From: Sambucus nigra
Taxonomy: Eukaryota; Streptophyta; Magnoliopsida; Dipsacales; Adoxaceae
NCBI GenBank assembly: GCA_949130495.1
Contig: OX422219.1
Span: forward strand, 268,507,111 to 268,571,110
Length of the DNA: 64,000 bases
Direction: 5' to 3'
The notes under the pieces are model-generated. The model did no database searches and was not told the DNA's origin. It worked only from the letters and a program-made list of their open reading frames with translations. The translations under genes and the position numbers were made by a program. Below are positions 45,928 through 58,084 of the stretch, piece after piece (the first letter of the stretch is position 1; each line of letters starts with the position of its first letter).

Positions 45928-46128
45928 AAAAGAGGGTTCGTTTGAACGAGAATGTAGTGGTTCGAAAAAAAACCTCCTCGTTCGAAGTGGACATCTAACA
46001 ATGATCGAATAAGCCACATATGCATAGGTGCACAACATTGTTAGAAGGTTGTTCGAAAGGCTTATCGAACGAGGTCTTAGTTTCATTCGAAGAGGTCCCA
46101 ATCTCGATCGAAAGAGGTGTGCTGAAAT
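45928..46128. repeat. Palindromic-word island (TTCGAA/GAACGAG type)
   Basis: Words GTTCGTTTGAACGAG, GGTTCGAA, CGTTCGAAG, GTTCGAAAGG, TATCGAACGAGG, CATTCGAAGAGG and CTCGATCGAAAGAGG, about 180-385 bases into the LTR. Confidence 0.7.
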
Positions 46129-48279
46129 CGAGTTCTCCATCTTGGAATGTGAAGTAAAAACCTAAATTATTGGATTAAGACACATATCAAGCTCAAGAAG
46201 AAGGAGATAATTTGTGGATAAGGTTTGGGGGCATTTTAGGGATTTTCCCCACAAGGCTTTGGGGTATTTAGGGAGTGTTTGGGACATTTTGGGGCATTTT
46301 AAATTTGATATATCTCTCTCTCTAGCTCTTGAGAGCTCCACCACCCTCTCCCACCGCAAAAACCATACTAAACCACCATATATACACCTTGTGCCACAAC
46401 ATTTTAGACATATTTCACTATATTGAAGCCCAATACACCCTTTTTCTCCATTGTTGGGTAGGGCTACAAATTTTGGAGGTGTTGTCGGGAATTCTTGAAG
46501 ATGAAGATGGAAGATTAATGGAGTTTGAAATGGGATTTTCTTCGAGATTTTGTAGAAGAAAGATGTGTGTAGTTAGGCAACCTCCTTGACGCCACCATAG
46601 GAGGTGGGGGGTCCATCACATTCTTCTTCATCCGCCATTTTTGGAGCTCCATTTGAAGTGGGAAAACTCTACTCTTTAGTTAAAAACTCTATTTTTCCAT
46701 GTGTTGTTAATATAGTTAGAATTTTTAAGAGTAGGAAACATTATGATATAAAAATGTGGAAAGAATGTGACTTTGTTGGGAGTAATTTATGAAATAATGA
46801 TCCAAAGATTTCTTGAGAGAAATTGGGATTTTTGTATAAATGGACATTTTATTCAAGTTTAGAAGAAATAAATACGTCTTTTACCGTGAAAAGTATGTTT
46901 ATGCAAACATTATGAAATCTCTAGAGTAAATCACATGTTAAACCCATTTGATAGGATTTTTGGACTTAAAATCCATCTTATCTTGCATATAAACATGTAG
47001 TAATTTGAGGTTGAATATATAAACAAATTTAATGAGGATTTTATTGGGTTTAAACATGATATGTACAAATTAGAAATTTAATCTCTTAAGCTGTATGAAA
47101 AGGGTGTCGAAATGTGAAAAGTGTTAGGTTTCAAGCTACAAGTATTAATTAAGCAAATGGTATTTTTCTTATACAGTAGTCTTAGATGTTCAATGATTTC
47201 CTAGAGAAAAGAAAGTAATGAAATAAAAATATTTTCAAATTGAGATGTGTGTTACTCAAAAAGGGTTAAATAAGTTCTAACGAGCTAAAAACACTTAAGA
47301 AGTTAGTGTGGGTAACTTAATGATACTTGGAAAATAGCACTCGTGAAAATGGAGAAAAAGGACAAGTTTGGAAATATATGGAAAATAGAAATTTACTTAA
47401 AGTGGAACATTTTTATTCATAAAAATGTTGGAAAAGTTGTTAAAAAAATGGTCCTAAATGAACACGATTTTTAGGATAAAATCAATTCTAGAGTAAAAAG
47501 GATAAGAAATGATGCTTTTAAAGTGTAATACAAGTTGGGGAGAAATCCCGAGTTTTAGTATCGATCAGGAAAAGAAAAAATGGAATAATGTGGACATACG
47601 CAAATTGTTAAAATACATTAATAAGGACTCGAATGACACTGGAATAATTAAGGAGGGCATAGAGCCTTGGGGTGAAAGATCCAAAATCACTAGCTAGAGC
47701 ATATGGCAGTATAGCTGGAGGTGGGGAGTCTATTAACGTATGCGAATATTGGAAGAATTCGATAAAAAGATAATGAAAAATGAAACATGTCAAGAAATGA
47801 TTTTTCCGGTGAATATGTAAAAAGACAACCCATCTTGAATGAAATAATGAATGTTCCGATAAAAGGTAAATGGACAACAAATGTTACAATTTATTAATGT
47901 CCATAAAGTAAAGGAACAATTAAATGTATTGGCTAAATGGTTAGTTAAGCAACCTAAGAAGATTTCACCTATAATTAACATAAGAGTGTGTTTATGAAAG
48001 GTTTTCAAAGGAAAAATAAGTATTTTCCAACACAGTGCTTACATGTGTTGAAAGGGTAATTTTCAATGAAAATACTAACGTGGATTAGTATGAACAAAGG
48101 GGTAATTCCGATAAAAGAAATAGTTTTACCTTAAATAAAGTGTATTTGTTTAAAGTATTTAACCAGATGTGTTAAATCAAGGAATAAACATGTAAAGTAA
48201 AAGGGAATTATTTGACAAGATTAATGCAAATTAATCAAGATAAGTAAGGTTTTTGGAATAAAAAATGGTTTCATGCATT

Positions 48280-48310
48280 AAGTGTGTGTATATATATATA
48301 TATATATATA

Positions 48311-48372
<62 letters not shown>
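48280..48372 (+). repeat. (TA)n followed by (TG)n microsatellite
   Basis: About 15 TA followed by about 30 TG units with a TATG interruption. The sister LTR has only the TA part (54743-54771). Confidence 0.95.
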
Positions 48373-48772
48373 GTAGTTGCGTGTGCACATAGATATAACT
48401 TGTTAGAGTCTCCTTTCTGTCGTTTGATTTTATATTGCATTTGTTGTTATTTTCCACTGGATATTTGGCCCATTCCCTCGTCTTTGTTACGACAAGATGG
48501 TTGTGGTTACATATTTTGAGAGTGTTGTATAGGTCAGTATTTATTTTATTTTACGTCAGTAGCTCTGTATGTTTAGATTGCGATGGAGCTTCTCATGGAT
48601 CCCTTACGTAGCTTGATTTCAAATGTTATCATGCTAAACGAGTGAAATGTTAATTAAATAAATCTGGATTAGCAACATTATGTAGGTTATTTCATTTCAC
48701 TTCACACTTAACGCTCAGGTCGGACCGAGTTGACCATGGGTAACTTGTATGTACAGGTCGGGGTATTACAAA

Positions 48773-48784
48773 TGGTATCAGAGC
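48773..48784 (+). promoter_or_regulatory. Primer-binding site of the LARD-like element, initiator Met-tRNA
   Basis: TGGTATCAGAGC, an exact match, 2 bases after the first LTR. Confidence 0.9.
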
Positions 48785-51700
48785 ATCAGGTTCAAAATTC
48801 CTTTTGAGAGTGACGTGGTGAGGTCGGTAGTGGATCTTTCGAAATCGGTGTTGGTTTTGGGTTGGTCATGATAGATTGGTGATGGTTTCGATTTGTCCTA
48901 TCGATGGTAGAGTCAAAGATTAGCGCGATGGGTAATTCATTGCCAAGTGGCATGCAAACAAGTTAGTTGTCATTAATCGCTTACGCGCTTCTGATTTAGA
49001 TGTGATAGTGATTTGCGTGTGTATGCGAGCCAATAGTGGCTACACCGCGATTTTTACTGTGAGGTGCTTGCGTTAACCATTGATGATATAAGAGATCTGT
49101 TGAGATGTTGGTAGATCTTAATGACATCCATTGAATTAGAGACATGAATTATGTATAGTCATCCATTGATATTAGGTGACTAGAACATCATGCCTAAGTG
49201 GTGTTGGATGTGATAAGAATTCATTAAGTTCTTGGGTTGTGTTACTTTTGGATAGTTAATAATGATAATGTAATTAGGCAAATTCGATCCTTAGGGTAGT
49301 ATCAATTGTAAGATAATTGGTGATTCGGTAGATGTGGGGAACTGTGTTGGTCAACACTTGGGATGGGTACTCGGTCTGAGTCAGTAAAATACTAATGTTG
49401 TTAGGAAGTGTTTTGGTTATTATTGATTGAAAGTTGTACCTCGCAAGGTATGATGAGAGTTATTGGAAAATTATGATAAGTCTGTAACGTATGGAACAAT
49501 GATGGTTGAGGAGACTTAGGAATGAACTCTAGATAGTCTTCCATGTCAGGGTTTTAGAAAATATGATACAAATTTGAGGGATAGGATCTTTAATGATGTT
49601 GGTGATGCAACCCTATAGGTTTATAGGTTGTAGGTGACATAATGTGTCTTACCAGAATTCTTATTAGTGTAAATTTATGGTTTGGTAGATCGATTATGGC
49701 CACAACCACTTAGAAGGGTGATAAGATTATTATCTAAGTGTTAGGACCCATTTTAGCAGCCTCAGTAATGGATGGATGCAAGGCAGTTCCAGTGTGAGTA
49801 TGGTTTAAGGGAGTCTTGGAATGTCTATCGGATTAATTGTATGTGGTGTCATTGGGAATACAAACTGACTTGTTATGCCGTCTTAAGTTGTTCAATGGTT
49901 AAGGTGAGATATATGGAGAGGCTCGTAGACTAGTGTCTTTACGAGCACCTAGTAATCACGATGTGGGTATTGATAAGTTTGTAGATCGTACGTATGATGA
50001 GAATGTCTTGGATAATGAAATCTTGTCTGGTTTTGAGGAATTTTATGTAGGGTATGTTTATTGCCCTTGGGTAACCAGTTAAGTTTGGTATTAAGAAGTG
50101 TTACTATTCTTGTGATGATCGTATTGAAGGTTGGGTAATGATCTCAGGTCATTAGTCAAGGTTTAAAAGATTCTTATACTGTACGTATTGGGTGATGTAG
50201 CCTTCTAAGAGAAATTAGAAGCTTATGTTGTGAGTGGGTGTGTTTCTCGGGTGTCACAGAATGACTAGTGTAGGCATCGTAACACTTGATTTTGAGAAGT
50301 ACTAGGAAATTCATTTAGGACTTAGATTGATGATGTCATATTATAGACTTGAAAATGGCACCCAAGGGAGATATCAAAGTACTATTAGGGTGTCGACATG
50401 TTTTGGCGACATAAGTTGGGATAGACCTAGCAAGGTAGGGACTAGTTCTTGACACTTCATGTGAAGCCAATACGAATTAGAATATGTAGCGTTATTTAGT
50501 ACTTACTACCCTTAGAATTCCAATGGCTATCAGAGTGGCCATTAAATAAGTTTAATTTGGGTAAAACCTAGAGATAAGATCGGTGATGACCTCGTGTAGG
50601 TAAATGTCACTATACGGTGCATGTTTTGCTTAACGGGGTTCTCCCTAAGGAGACTTAGGGTTGAGAGTTTACGATCATGATATGATAAGGCAAACAGTAA
50701 CCTAGGTACATTGTTTTGGCGACGTCGTCACTAGTAAGATGGGCAACGTTGGTGTCGACAAGGGCATTGGCATTTATCGATCAGGATGACTCGCGTTAAT
50801 AGAGGATGTAAGGATGAAACCTTATTATTAAGGATGTAAGTACAGTTTTTAACTCCCTATAGGACAATAGGTTCATATGTGGCTACTTTATTGCGATGTT
50901 AAATGATTTGTGATCCGATTCATCATCGTTGGTAACTCAAGCCAGGGTGCGTGGCTAGCTTAGTGCCCAGTGAGAATGTATGGGAGGAGTCTTGAACTTT
51001 AGTGTGCGGCGTAGATTCACTTTTGTTAAACCATAGTTCGTTGCATACAAATAGGATTTCCTCAAAACAGTTGTTTGTTCCTACTGACTCTTGTGTATCC
51101 CTTTTGGTTTCAGTGATCGAGGATTGGTATTCCCACGACTGTGGTTGCCCAGATTTGTACTATGTCATCTTATGGTGCAGTTTGGCCTAGTATAGTGCGG
51201 GTGGACCGAGTATGGCAAATGCAGCTCGGTAACTAAGAGCACCCCTATCTGAGTTATCCTTGCTATTGCACAAAGTTCAGTGTACCTGCATATGTGCTTC
51301 GATCGCATAGTAATATTCAGTTTCCTTAAGATTAACGGCCTTAGGATTAGTCGGCATGGGAGTCAGAGGCTCTGGTTGTAAAGGGCGGGATGATGACTTG
51401 AGGACATTGTATGGTGTTAGATTTTGAGGAAACATAGCATTAAGTGTTGTTTACCAAGGTAGGTGGATTGGTTTAAGGCCGAAGAGAGTTTTCCCTAGTA
51501 GTACACCTAGAATGTCACAGGTTCATGAAAGGGATGCTATAGGATAGTGTTGGTTGTACGCATAATTCAGAGCTTAATGGCATGTCACCCCAATGTTTGG
51601 GAATTACGAGGCGAGGTTAGTATCAAGGCTAAGTAAAGTTACTCGGCCAGGAAGACCCAAGAATTTTTGGAGATAAAAAATTTATGGTCCTACGATTCGA

Positions 51701-52062
51701 AGGGTTCTTGATGATAAATTTAACTATTGGTTGATCACAAGAGGGTGTTACTCAGTAGGGGTGTTGATATGCTTGGGTATGGGAAAAGTAGTCTTGGGAC
51801 TTGATTGAGCATGATCACCAAGTGAGTTGAGACTCAAGGATGGTCATGTGACGTCAATGCTCAGCATGGCGGTGAGCGTTAGAAGACGTTGTATGTAGAA
51901 CCTTTAGTGACAACCCATGTGTAAGAGCGTATGATGTTATCTTGGCTATTAAGAACTTTGATGAATTAGTATTGGAGGATTCCTTTGACTTATTATAAGA
52001 GTTAATAAACCCCATGGACTTGAGGAATTGGTAGATCAATAATTTCGAGGGTGAAATTTCCT

Positions 52063-52075
52063 TAGGAGGGAAGAA
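52063..52075 (+). promoter_or_regulatory. Polypurine tract of the LARD-like element
   Basis: TAGGAGGGAAGAA adjoins the TG of the second LTR. Confidence 0.8.
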
Positions 52076-52260
52076 TGTAATACCCGCGCCCCATATTTTA
52101 TTATTTTTCCTGCGCCAATTGTAATTATATGAAGCCTTGAGATTTGGATTGTGAAGACTTGAGCTTTTATCTTTGGTTGCTTATTCTTTGAGACTTGACG
52201 GTAAGTGTGGGAAATTTTTGGGTGAAACTGGAGATTTAAGGATACTTTGTGGATGAAATG

Positions 52261-52455
52261 AAAATTGGGTTCATTTCAATAAGATCCCAATCTCATTCGA
52301 ACGAGAATTCAGTAGTTCGAACGAAAATACCTCCTCATTTGAAGCTAAAATATAACGACGATATAACTTAACAACTCTTCATAGGTGCACAACCTCGTTA
52401 GAAGGTTGTTCAAAAGGCTGATCGAATGAGATCTTAGTCTCATTCGAATGAGGTG
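52261..52455. repeat. Palindromic-word island (CATTCGAATG type)
   Basis: Words CTCATTCGAACGAG, GTTCGAACG, CTCATTTGAAG, GATCGAATGAG and CTCATTCGAATGAG (the last a 14-base perfect palindrome). Same offset as in the first LARD LTR, but with an additional word at the start. Confidence 0.75.
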
Positions 52456-54742
52456 TCCAGAAATCAAATTTTGCAGCTTGGAATATGCTATCAAATCCTA
52501 AACCGTTGGATTAAGACACGTATCGATATCCTACAATAGCTGATCAATTTCATGGATTAGGTTTGGTGAAAATTTAGGGACTTGTCCCATAAGGCTTTAG
52601 TGTATTTAGGGAGTGCTTAAGCCATTAGGGATAATTTTAAATCAGATGCATCTCTCCCTAGGTGGTGGAGCTCTTAAGAACTCCACCACCCTCTCGCACC
52701 ACCACAAACCACCCTAAACCATAATATATCCACATTATGCCACCACATTTTAGCAATATTCCACCATATTTAAGCCCAATACACCTATTTCCTCCATTGT
52801 TGGGTAGAGTTACGAATTTTGGAGGTGTTGTTAGGGTTTTTTAAAGATAAAGATGGATGATTAATGGAGTTTGAACGGGATTTTTCTTGGATCTTTTATG
52901 GAAGCAAGATTTATGGAGTTAAGCAACCTTCTTATGGCCACCTTAGGAGGTGGGTGTTGACAACACCTTTTTCTTCATTTATCATTTTTGGAGCTCCATT
53001 TGAGGTGGAAAAACTCACTCCTTAGTTAAAACTCTATTTTTCCATCCGTTTTTCATGTGGTTGGAGTTTATAAGAGTAGGATGCATTATGATATAAGAAT
53101 GATGTTTCTTAAGATTTATGAAATAGGTTTAAAAGAATATTTCAATGGTTTCGAGAAAATTGATGTATTTCAAGAAAACATGGTATTAAATAATTTTTTG
53201 AAATAAAAAGTTTTAAGAATGTTACATTGTTGGTAATAATTTATGAAATAATGTTTCAAAGTTTTCTTGAGAAAAATTGGGATTTTTGTATAAATTGACA
53301 TTTTATTCAAGTTTTGAAGAAACAAGAATGTCCTTTTCCTTGAAAAGTATGTTTGTGTAAACATTCTTAAATTTCTAGATTAAATCACATGTTAGACCCA
53401 TTTGATAGGATTTTTTTTCTTAAAATCCATCTTCACGTGGATATAAACTTTTAGTATTTTGAGTTTGAACATATAAACAAGTTTAATGAGGGTTTTATTG
53501 GGTTTAAACGTGATATAAAGAAATTAGAATATTCATCTCTTAAGGTGTGTGAAAAGGGTGTTGAAATGTGAAAGCTATAAGTTTTCAAGACTACAAATAT
53601 TAATAAATAAAATGTTATTTTTCTTCTAAAGTAGTCTTAGATGTTCAATGCTTTCTTAGAGAGAAGAAAGTAATGAAATAAAAAGATTTCCAACTTGAGA
53701 TGTACTTTACTCCAAAAGTGTTAAATAGGTGATAATGATCTAAAAACACTTAAGAAAATAGTGTGGGTAACTTAATGGTACTTAGAAAATAACACTTGTG
53801 AAATTGGAGAAAAATGACAAGTTTGGAAATAAATGGGTAAACTGGAAATTTTGCTTAAAGTGAAACATTATTATGAAATAAAAGTGTTGGGAAAAGGTGT
53901 TACAGAAAATGGTCCTGAATGAACATGATGTTTTTGGATAAATCAATGCTAGAGTAAAAAGGACAAGAAATGATGCTTTCAAAGTGTAACAGAAGTTGGG
54001 GTGAAATACCAGATTTTGATTTCGGTCAAGAAACAAAAAAGAGGAATAATATGTACTTTTGCAAATTTTAAAATACATTAATAAGGACTGAGATGACACC
54101 AAGATAATTAACGATGGCTCGGAGCCCTAGGGTGAGAGATTCAAAATTACTGGCCTAAGCATATGGTAGCATAACCGGCAGTGTGGAGACTATTAAAGTA
54201 TGCCGATATTGGAAGATTTTGAGAAAAAGATAATTTAAAATGAAACATCTCAAGAAATGGTTTGTGTGGTGAATATGTAGAAAGACAACTTAACTTGTAT
54301 TAAATAATGAATTTTTCGGTAAAGGATAAATGGATAAGAAATGCGAAAATTGATTAATGTCCATAAAGTAAAGGAACGGTAAAGTGTGTTGGCTAAATGG
54401 GTAGCTATGAAACCTAAAGATATTTAATCCAAAATTAACACAATAGTGTGTTTATGATAGGCTTTTAAAGGAAAAATAAGTATTTTTTAACATCGAGCTT
54501 GCGTGTCTTGGAAGGGTGATTTTCATTGAAAATACTAACTTGGAATGGTATGAAAAAAGGGGTAATTCCATTAAAAGAAATGGTTTCCCTTAAACAACGT
54601 GTATTTTTTTAAAGTACATAACCAGGTGTGTTAAATCAAGGAATAAATGTCACGTTAAGTATAAGGGAATTGTTTTACAGGATTAAGGTGAATTAATCGG
54701 GATAAGTAACGTTTTTGGAATAAAAACTATTTCATGCATTAA

Positions 54743-54771
54743 GTATATATATATATATATATATATATATC
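54743..54771 (+). repeat. (TA)n microsatellite
   Basis: Equivalent of 48280-48311 without the TG block. Confidence 0.95.
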
Positions 54772-55176
54772 TTTGGTAGTTCCATTTGCATGTAGATATA
54801 AAGTGGTAGAGTCTCCTTTCTGCCGTTCGATTCTATGTTGCATTTGTTGTAATTTTCCACAGAAAATTTAACTCATTCCCTCATCTTTGTTGCGGAAAGT
54901 TGGTTGCGGTTTCTTATTTTGAGAGCGTTGTACAGGTAAGTATTAATTTTATTTTACGTTAGTATCTATCTATGCTTGGATTCTAAGGACGCTTCCCACG
55001 GATCCCTCACGTAGCTTGATTTGAATTGGAAATCTCATTCTAAACAAGTGAAATGTTAATTAAATGAAATTGGATTAGCAACATTATGTAGGTCATTATA
55101 TTGAACTTTACACCTAATGCTTGGGTTAGACCAGGTTGACCGTGGGTAACCTATAAATCCGGGTCAGGGTGTTACA

Positions 55177-57570
55177 AAACACCTTCCTTAAGTACCAAAA
55201 TTGAAACCTAAATGATTAGACTTTCCCCTGCCAACAATGAATCCAAATTAGCACAAACCGCCAAAAATCACATGGGAACCACCCCACACATGTTAAACCC
55301 TTGTTCCGCCATGGTTATGTTCTTAAACCAAGGAATAATCCACCTCTTTTTTCCATGAATCAACTCTCATTGCACTACCCTATAAAATCCCCACGAATTC
55401 CATCATTGAAACCCACCAATTCAGTAGTAACAAACTTTTCTTTTCTATGCCAAATTTGGTAACCTATCATTTTATGCACCATTTTCTGTTTTGATTATCA
55501 AAAATACTTTCTGCACCATCACAACCTCAGACCAATCAAATAAGCCAAGCTCTTATATTTATTATGACCTACATAGGCAGAAACCATCAAAAAATCCATT
55601 AATGCTTGGATTTTAATGGTAAGACTCCATTCTTTGACTTTAAACCTATTTCAAAGTAAGTAATGAGTTTTTTAGGAGCCAAAAGCTCAAGTTCGATTTC
55701 CCTTTTAAAAAATAATTCATTTTTGACCCCCAATTTTTCAAAGATGTTCTCGAAGTTTAGAAATTTCAAATTCAAAATTCTCCCAAACTAGTATGCATAA
55801 ATCCCTCAAAACAAAACCAAACTCTTCCTTAAGATAGAATATATCTAACTCTAAGCTTCAAAACCTTTGCCATACTCTAAAATTGCACGAATGTTTTGTT
55901 CAAATTTTTGAAAAAACTACAGTTGTTTTAACTTAATCATTTCAAAACCTCAATCCATGAAATCTATATATTTGGATTCCTTTTGAAAAATTAAGTTTGA
56001 TTGGTTTAGGAATCATCTAAAATGGTATAGGATATTAGGAGAAATTTGAGGTCAACATTCTGGCCAAAACCTAGTTAATTGTCGAGATGTTGAAGATGAT
56101 GTTTTTTACTAGAATCCTTGACCCAGCGCATGAGGGCGCGTGGCCAATAAAAAACTTCTGATTTTTTTCCAAAATTTTATTAATTTTTTTTGTCATAATG
56201 ATATAAGTTAAGGCAGTGTTTGGTCAAACCTAGGTCAAATTACAAAAAATAGAGGAATTAGTTTAAAAGTGTTGTCAAAAAAATTCAAATTGACCCTCGT
56301 AATTTTTTCATCTTTTGAATTTTTACACTAACTTTTTTCCACATATTCTTGGATAAAATTTAAGCCAAAAAGTATTCTACACTTTTTCTCACATATGACT
56401 TTAAGACCTTCATTTTAAAATTTTAAATATAATTATAAAACAACCCATAAACTTTATAAATTACAGTTTTTTCATTTTTTTTCTTTCATATTGAATCTTG
56501 TCCCGATAATATACGCTTACAAATATGATGATTGAGAGATTATCAAGCACCTGACCCTCCCGATTTTCCTCAAAATAGTTTTAACATCGTTCCAATAAGT
56601 GACAAGTAGGTTTTCCCTTTAAATTGTAATTTCAGCATATTTGATATAACTGCTATTGATATCACACGGTGATAGCCATAAATTACTCTTAGTATATGCA
56701 TGTTAGAATACTCCCATTATATATATGTTTGTTACATACCGTTGGTATCTGAATATGGATCATTTAGATCAAATTGAACCTTCTCTCTAATAACTGAGTT
56801 TATAAGGTTAAATGATTGAATCAATTCACCCCAACATTTATGTGCTAAATGTCTTTGTTACAAACATACTTATAACTTAAGGAGTAGACTGCCATGTTAT
56901 CCCACAAAACTTTTCAACTTTGCCTATAGGTCTCAAGATTTTTTGAGAGACTAGTTAAGCTACACATACATGAATGTCATTCCTGCAAAACGTGTGTAGT
57001 CTGGTTAATTTAAAATTCAAAGGTTTTGGATATTATTTTGTAATACTCATATGGTTAGTTATTTTTTGCGATCTAATAAACTAATAATTATGGGATTATC
57101 CCCCTTGATTTTCTTCTCCATCTATATTAATTTTGCTTTTGCTTAATTCATAACGTTATCCATTAAATAGTTAAGTCTATACACTCCTTAAACCTCTATA
57201 TAAATATATTTGTTATGAATTGGTTAAAATATACTTATCATACTTGTGCTAATTCCTATTTACCTCCAAATGTGCCAGAATAAAGAAGCAGTACCCCTTC
57301 CCTTTTGTGATAAGTGCGGATCACTTTCATGCTATTATAACTATATGGAAGGATGTTAAAGAAGACAGAAGCAGAGAATGGCCTCGCTCGATGACCTTCG
57401 TAATTTTCTATTTTTGGAATAAAATGTAGTATTTAAGATTCGCCCCTTTGTTTGGGAATACAATATATAGTTATCAATATAATGAATACAGTTATGTTAT
57501 TTTCGGCTTAACTTTAGTTCCATTGATTTGTTACTATCTTATAAATTCATACCAAAAATAGGATGTGACA
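55177..57570 (+). repeat. 3' LTR of element C, main part
   Basis: Corresponds to the 5' LTR from 16711 onward and ends GATGTGACA. It has no solo-LTR insertions and so shows both empty target sites (56110-56114, 57004-57008). Confidence 0.9.
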
Positions 57571-58030
57571 ACCTCAGATCCACACCACTGCTATCTCGGA
57601 TGATTGTAGGGGAAGACTTGTATATGTACCTCGCCGCCTCACCCAATACTGTTAGATCTTCCTTTATCAGTGAAGAATTTGCAGTGCAATAACCCGTGTC
57701 CTATGTCAGACGATCCCTTCATGGTCCTGAGAGCAAGTACTCGAGAATAGGGAAGTTGGTTTTCTGCCTCATCATCTCAACAAAATGATTGTGGCCCTAC
57801 TTCCAGTCTCATTATATCTTAGTTATAACCGACCAACCCCTTAAATAGGTCCTCTACAATCCTGACACCTCATGACATTATATCAAATTGTTTGTAGAGT
57901 TGAGCAAGTTTGAAATCTGTTACTAACCTCGGAGTTATGTCAAAGGGTAGGCCTTAGCTGACTTCATTATAGAGTTCAATAACCTAGAAGAAGTGGAAGA
58001 GTAACTCATGAGTTATGGGGATAAGGTTGC
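57571..58030 (+). pseudogene. Tat RNase H domain (first)
   Basis: Continues the Tat pol from 16321. It shows PLLSRMIVGEDLYMYLA (from about 57585), then the PVSYVRRSLHGPESKYSRIGKLVF stretch, corresponding to the Q-PVYY-SKAL--AE-RY---EKL motif of Tat RNase H, and the LWPYFQSHYILVITDQPLK segment. ALADFIIEFNN (about 57955-57985) marks the usual end. Several TAA codons and small indels are present. The five bases at its start are the right TSD copy. Confidence 0.88.
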
Positions 58031-58084
58031 AGTGACACCCCAAGAGCTTAAACAACCCATATTTCAGCAATTAGACCCTAGTTC

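Larger units (their letters stand above)
45744..48770 (+). repeat. First LARD LTR
   Basis: TGTAATACTTAT...GGTCGGGGTATTACA. Compared with the second LTR, short samples show roughly 15-20 percent difference. Unlike the second LTR it has a (TG)n block after its TA run. The polypurine stretch before it is decayed (CTAAGAAGGCAAAAA). Confidence 0.87.
48771..52075 (+). other. Non-coding internal region of the LARD-like element
   Basis: About 3.3 kb between PBS and PPT. I read all frames and found no gag, protease, RT, RNase H or integrase motif; the longest frame is about 60 codons. The 3' 1.3 kb is shared with 44430-45743, which shows that this non-coding sequence is a reproducible part of the element and not only a local deletion. 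Confidence 0.75.
44430..55176 (+). mobile_element. LARD-like non-coding LTR element in tandem form: internal(3' part)-LTR-internal-LTR
   Basis: Two 3.0-3.1 kb LTRs (45744-48770, 52076-55176) flank a 3.3-kb internal region that has a Met-tRNA PBS and a PPT but no conserved coding block. Left of the first LTR, 44430-45743 repeats the 3' part of the internal region (50796-52075), so the unit is a tandem of one and a half elements, cut on the left. Large size without coding capacity is what defines LARDs; heavy decay of a coding element remains possible. Confidence 0.8.
52076..55176 (+). repeat. Second LARD LTR
   Basis: TGTAATACCCGCG...CAGGGTGTTACA, 3101 bp. The right end joins AAACACCTT of element C's 3' LTR. 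Confidence 0.88.
16322..57570 (+). mobile_element. Element C: old Ty3/gypsy chromovirus carrying five later insertions
   Basis: The 5' LTR begins TGTAATACCCG at 16322 and ends GTGTGATA at 28478; a Met-tRNA PBS follows. Gag, PR, RT, RNase H and INT remnants run from about 29400 to 44400, and the 3' LTR begins TGTAATACTCG at 44419 and ends GATGTGACA at 57570. The LTRs differ by roughly 15 percent in the stretch I compared (16720-16900 against 55190-55370), so it is older than the Tekay element. Without its guests the 5' LTR would be about 2.8 kb. Confidence 0.88.

Noticed and set aside
45658..46140. 160-residue reverse-strand frame in the first LARD LTR
   Set aside because: The homologous part of the second LTR does not keep it open, and no domain is visible.
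48231..48519. Frames rich in Thr-His or Cys-Val around 48300
   Set aside because: Translations of the TA/TG microsatellite.
44751..51140. Shared block GATCGAGGATTGG (44751, 51114) as a conserved gene in the LARD internal region
   Set aside because: Nucleotide similarity extends through all frames with indels not in multiples of three, so conservation is by copy descent and not by coding selection.
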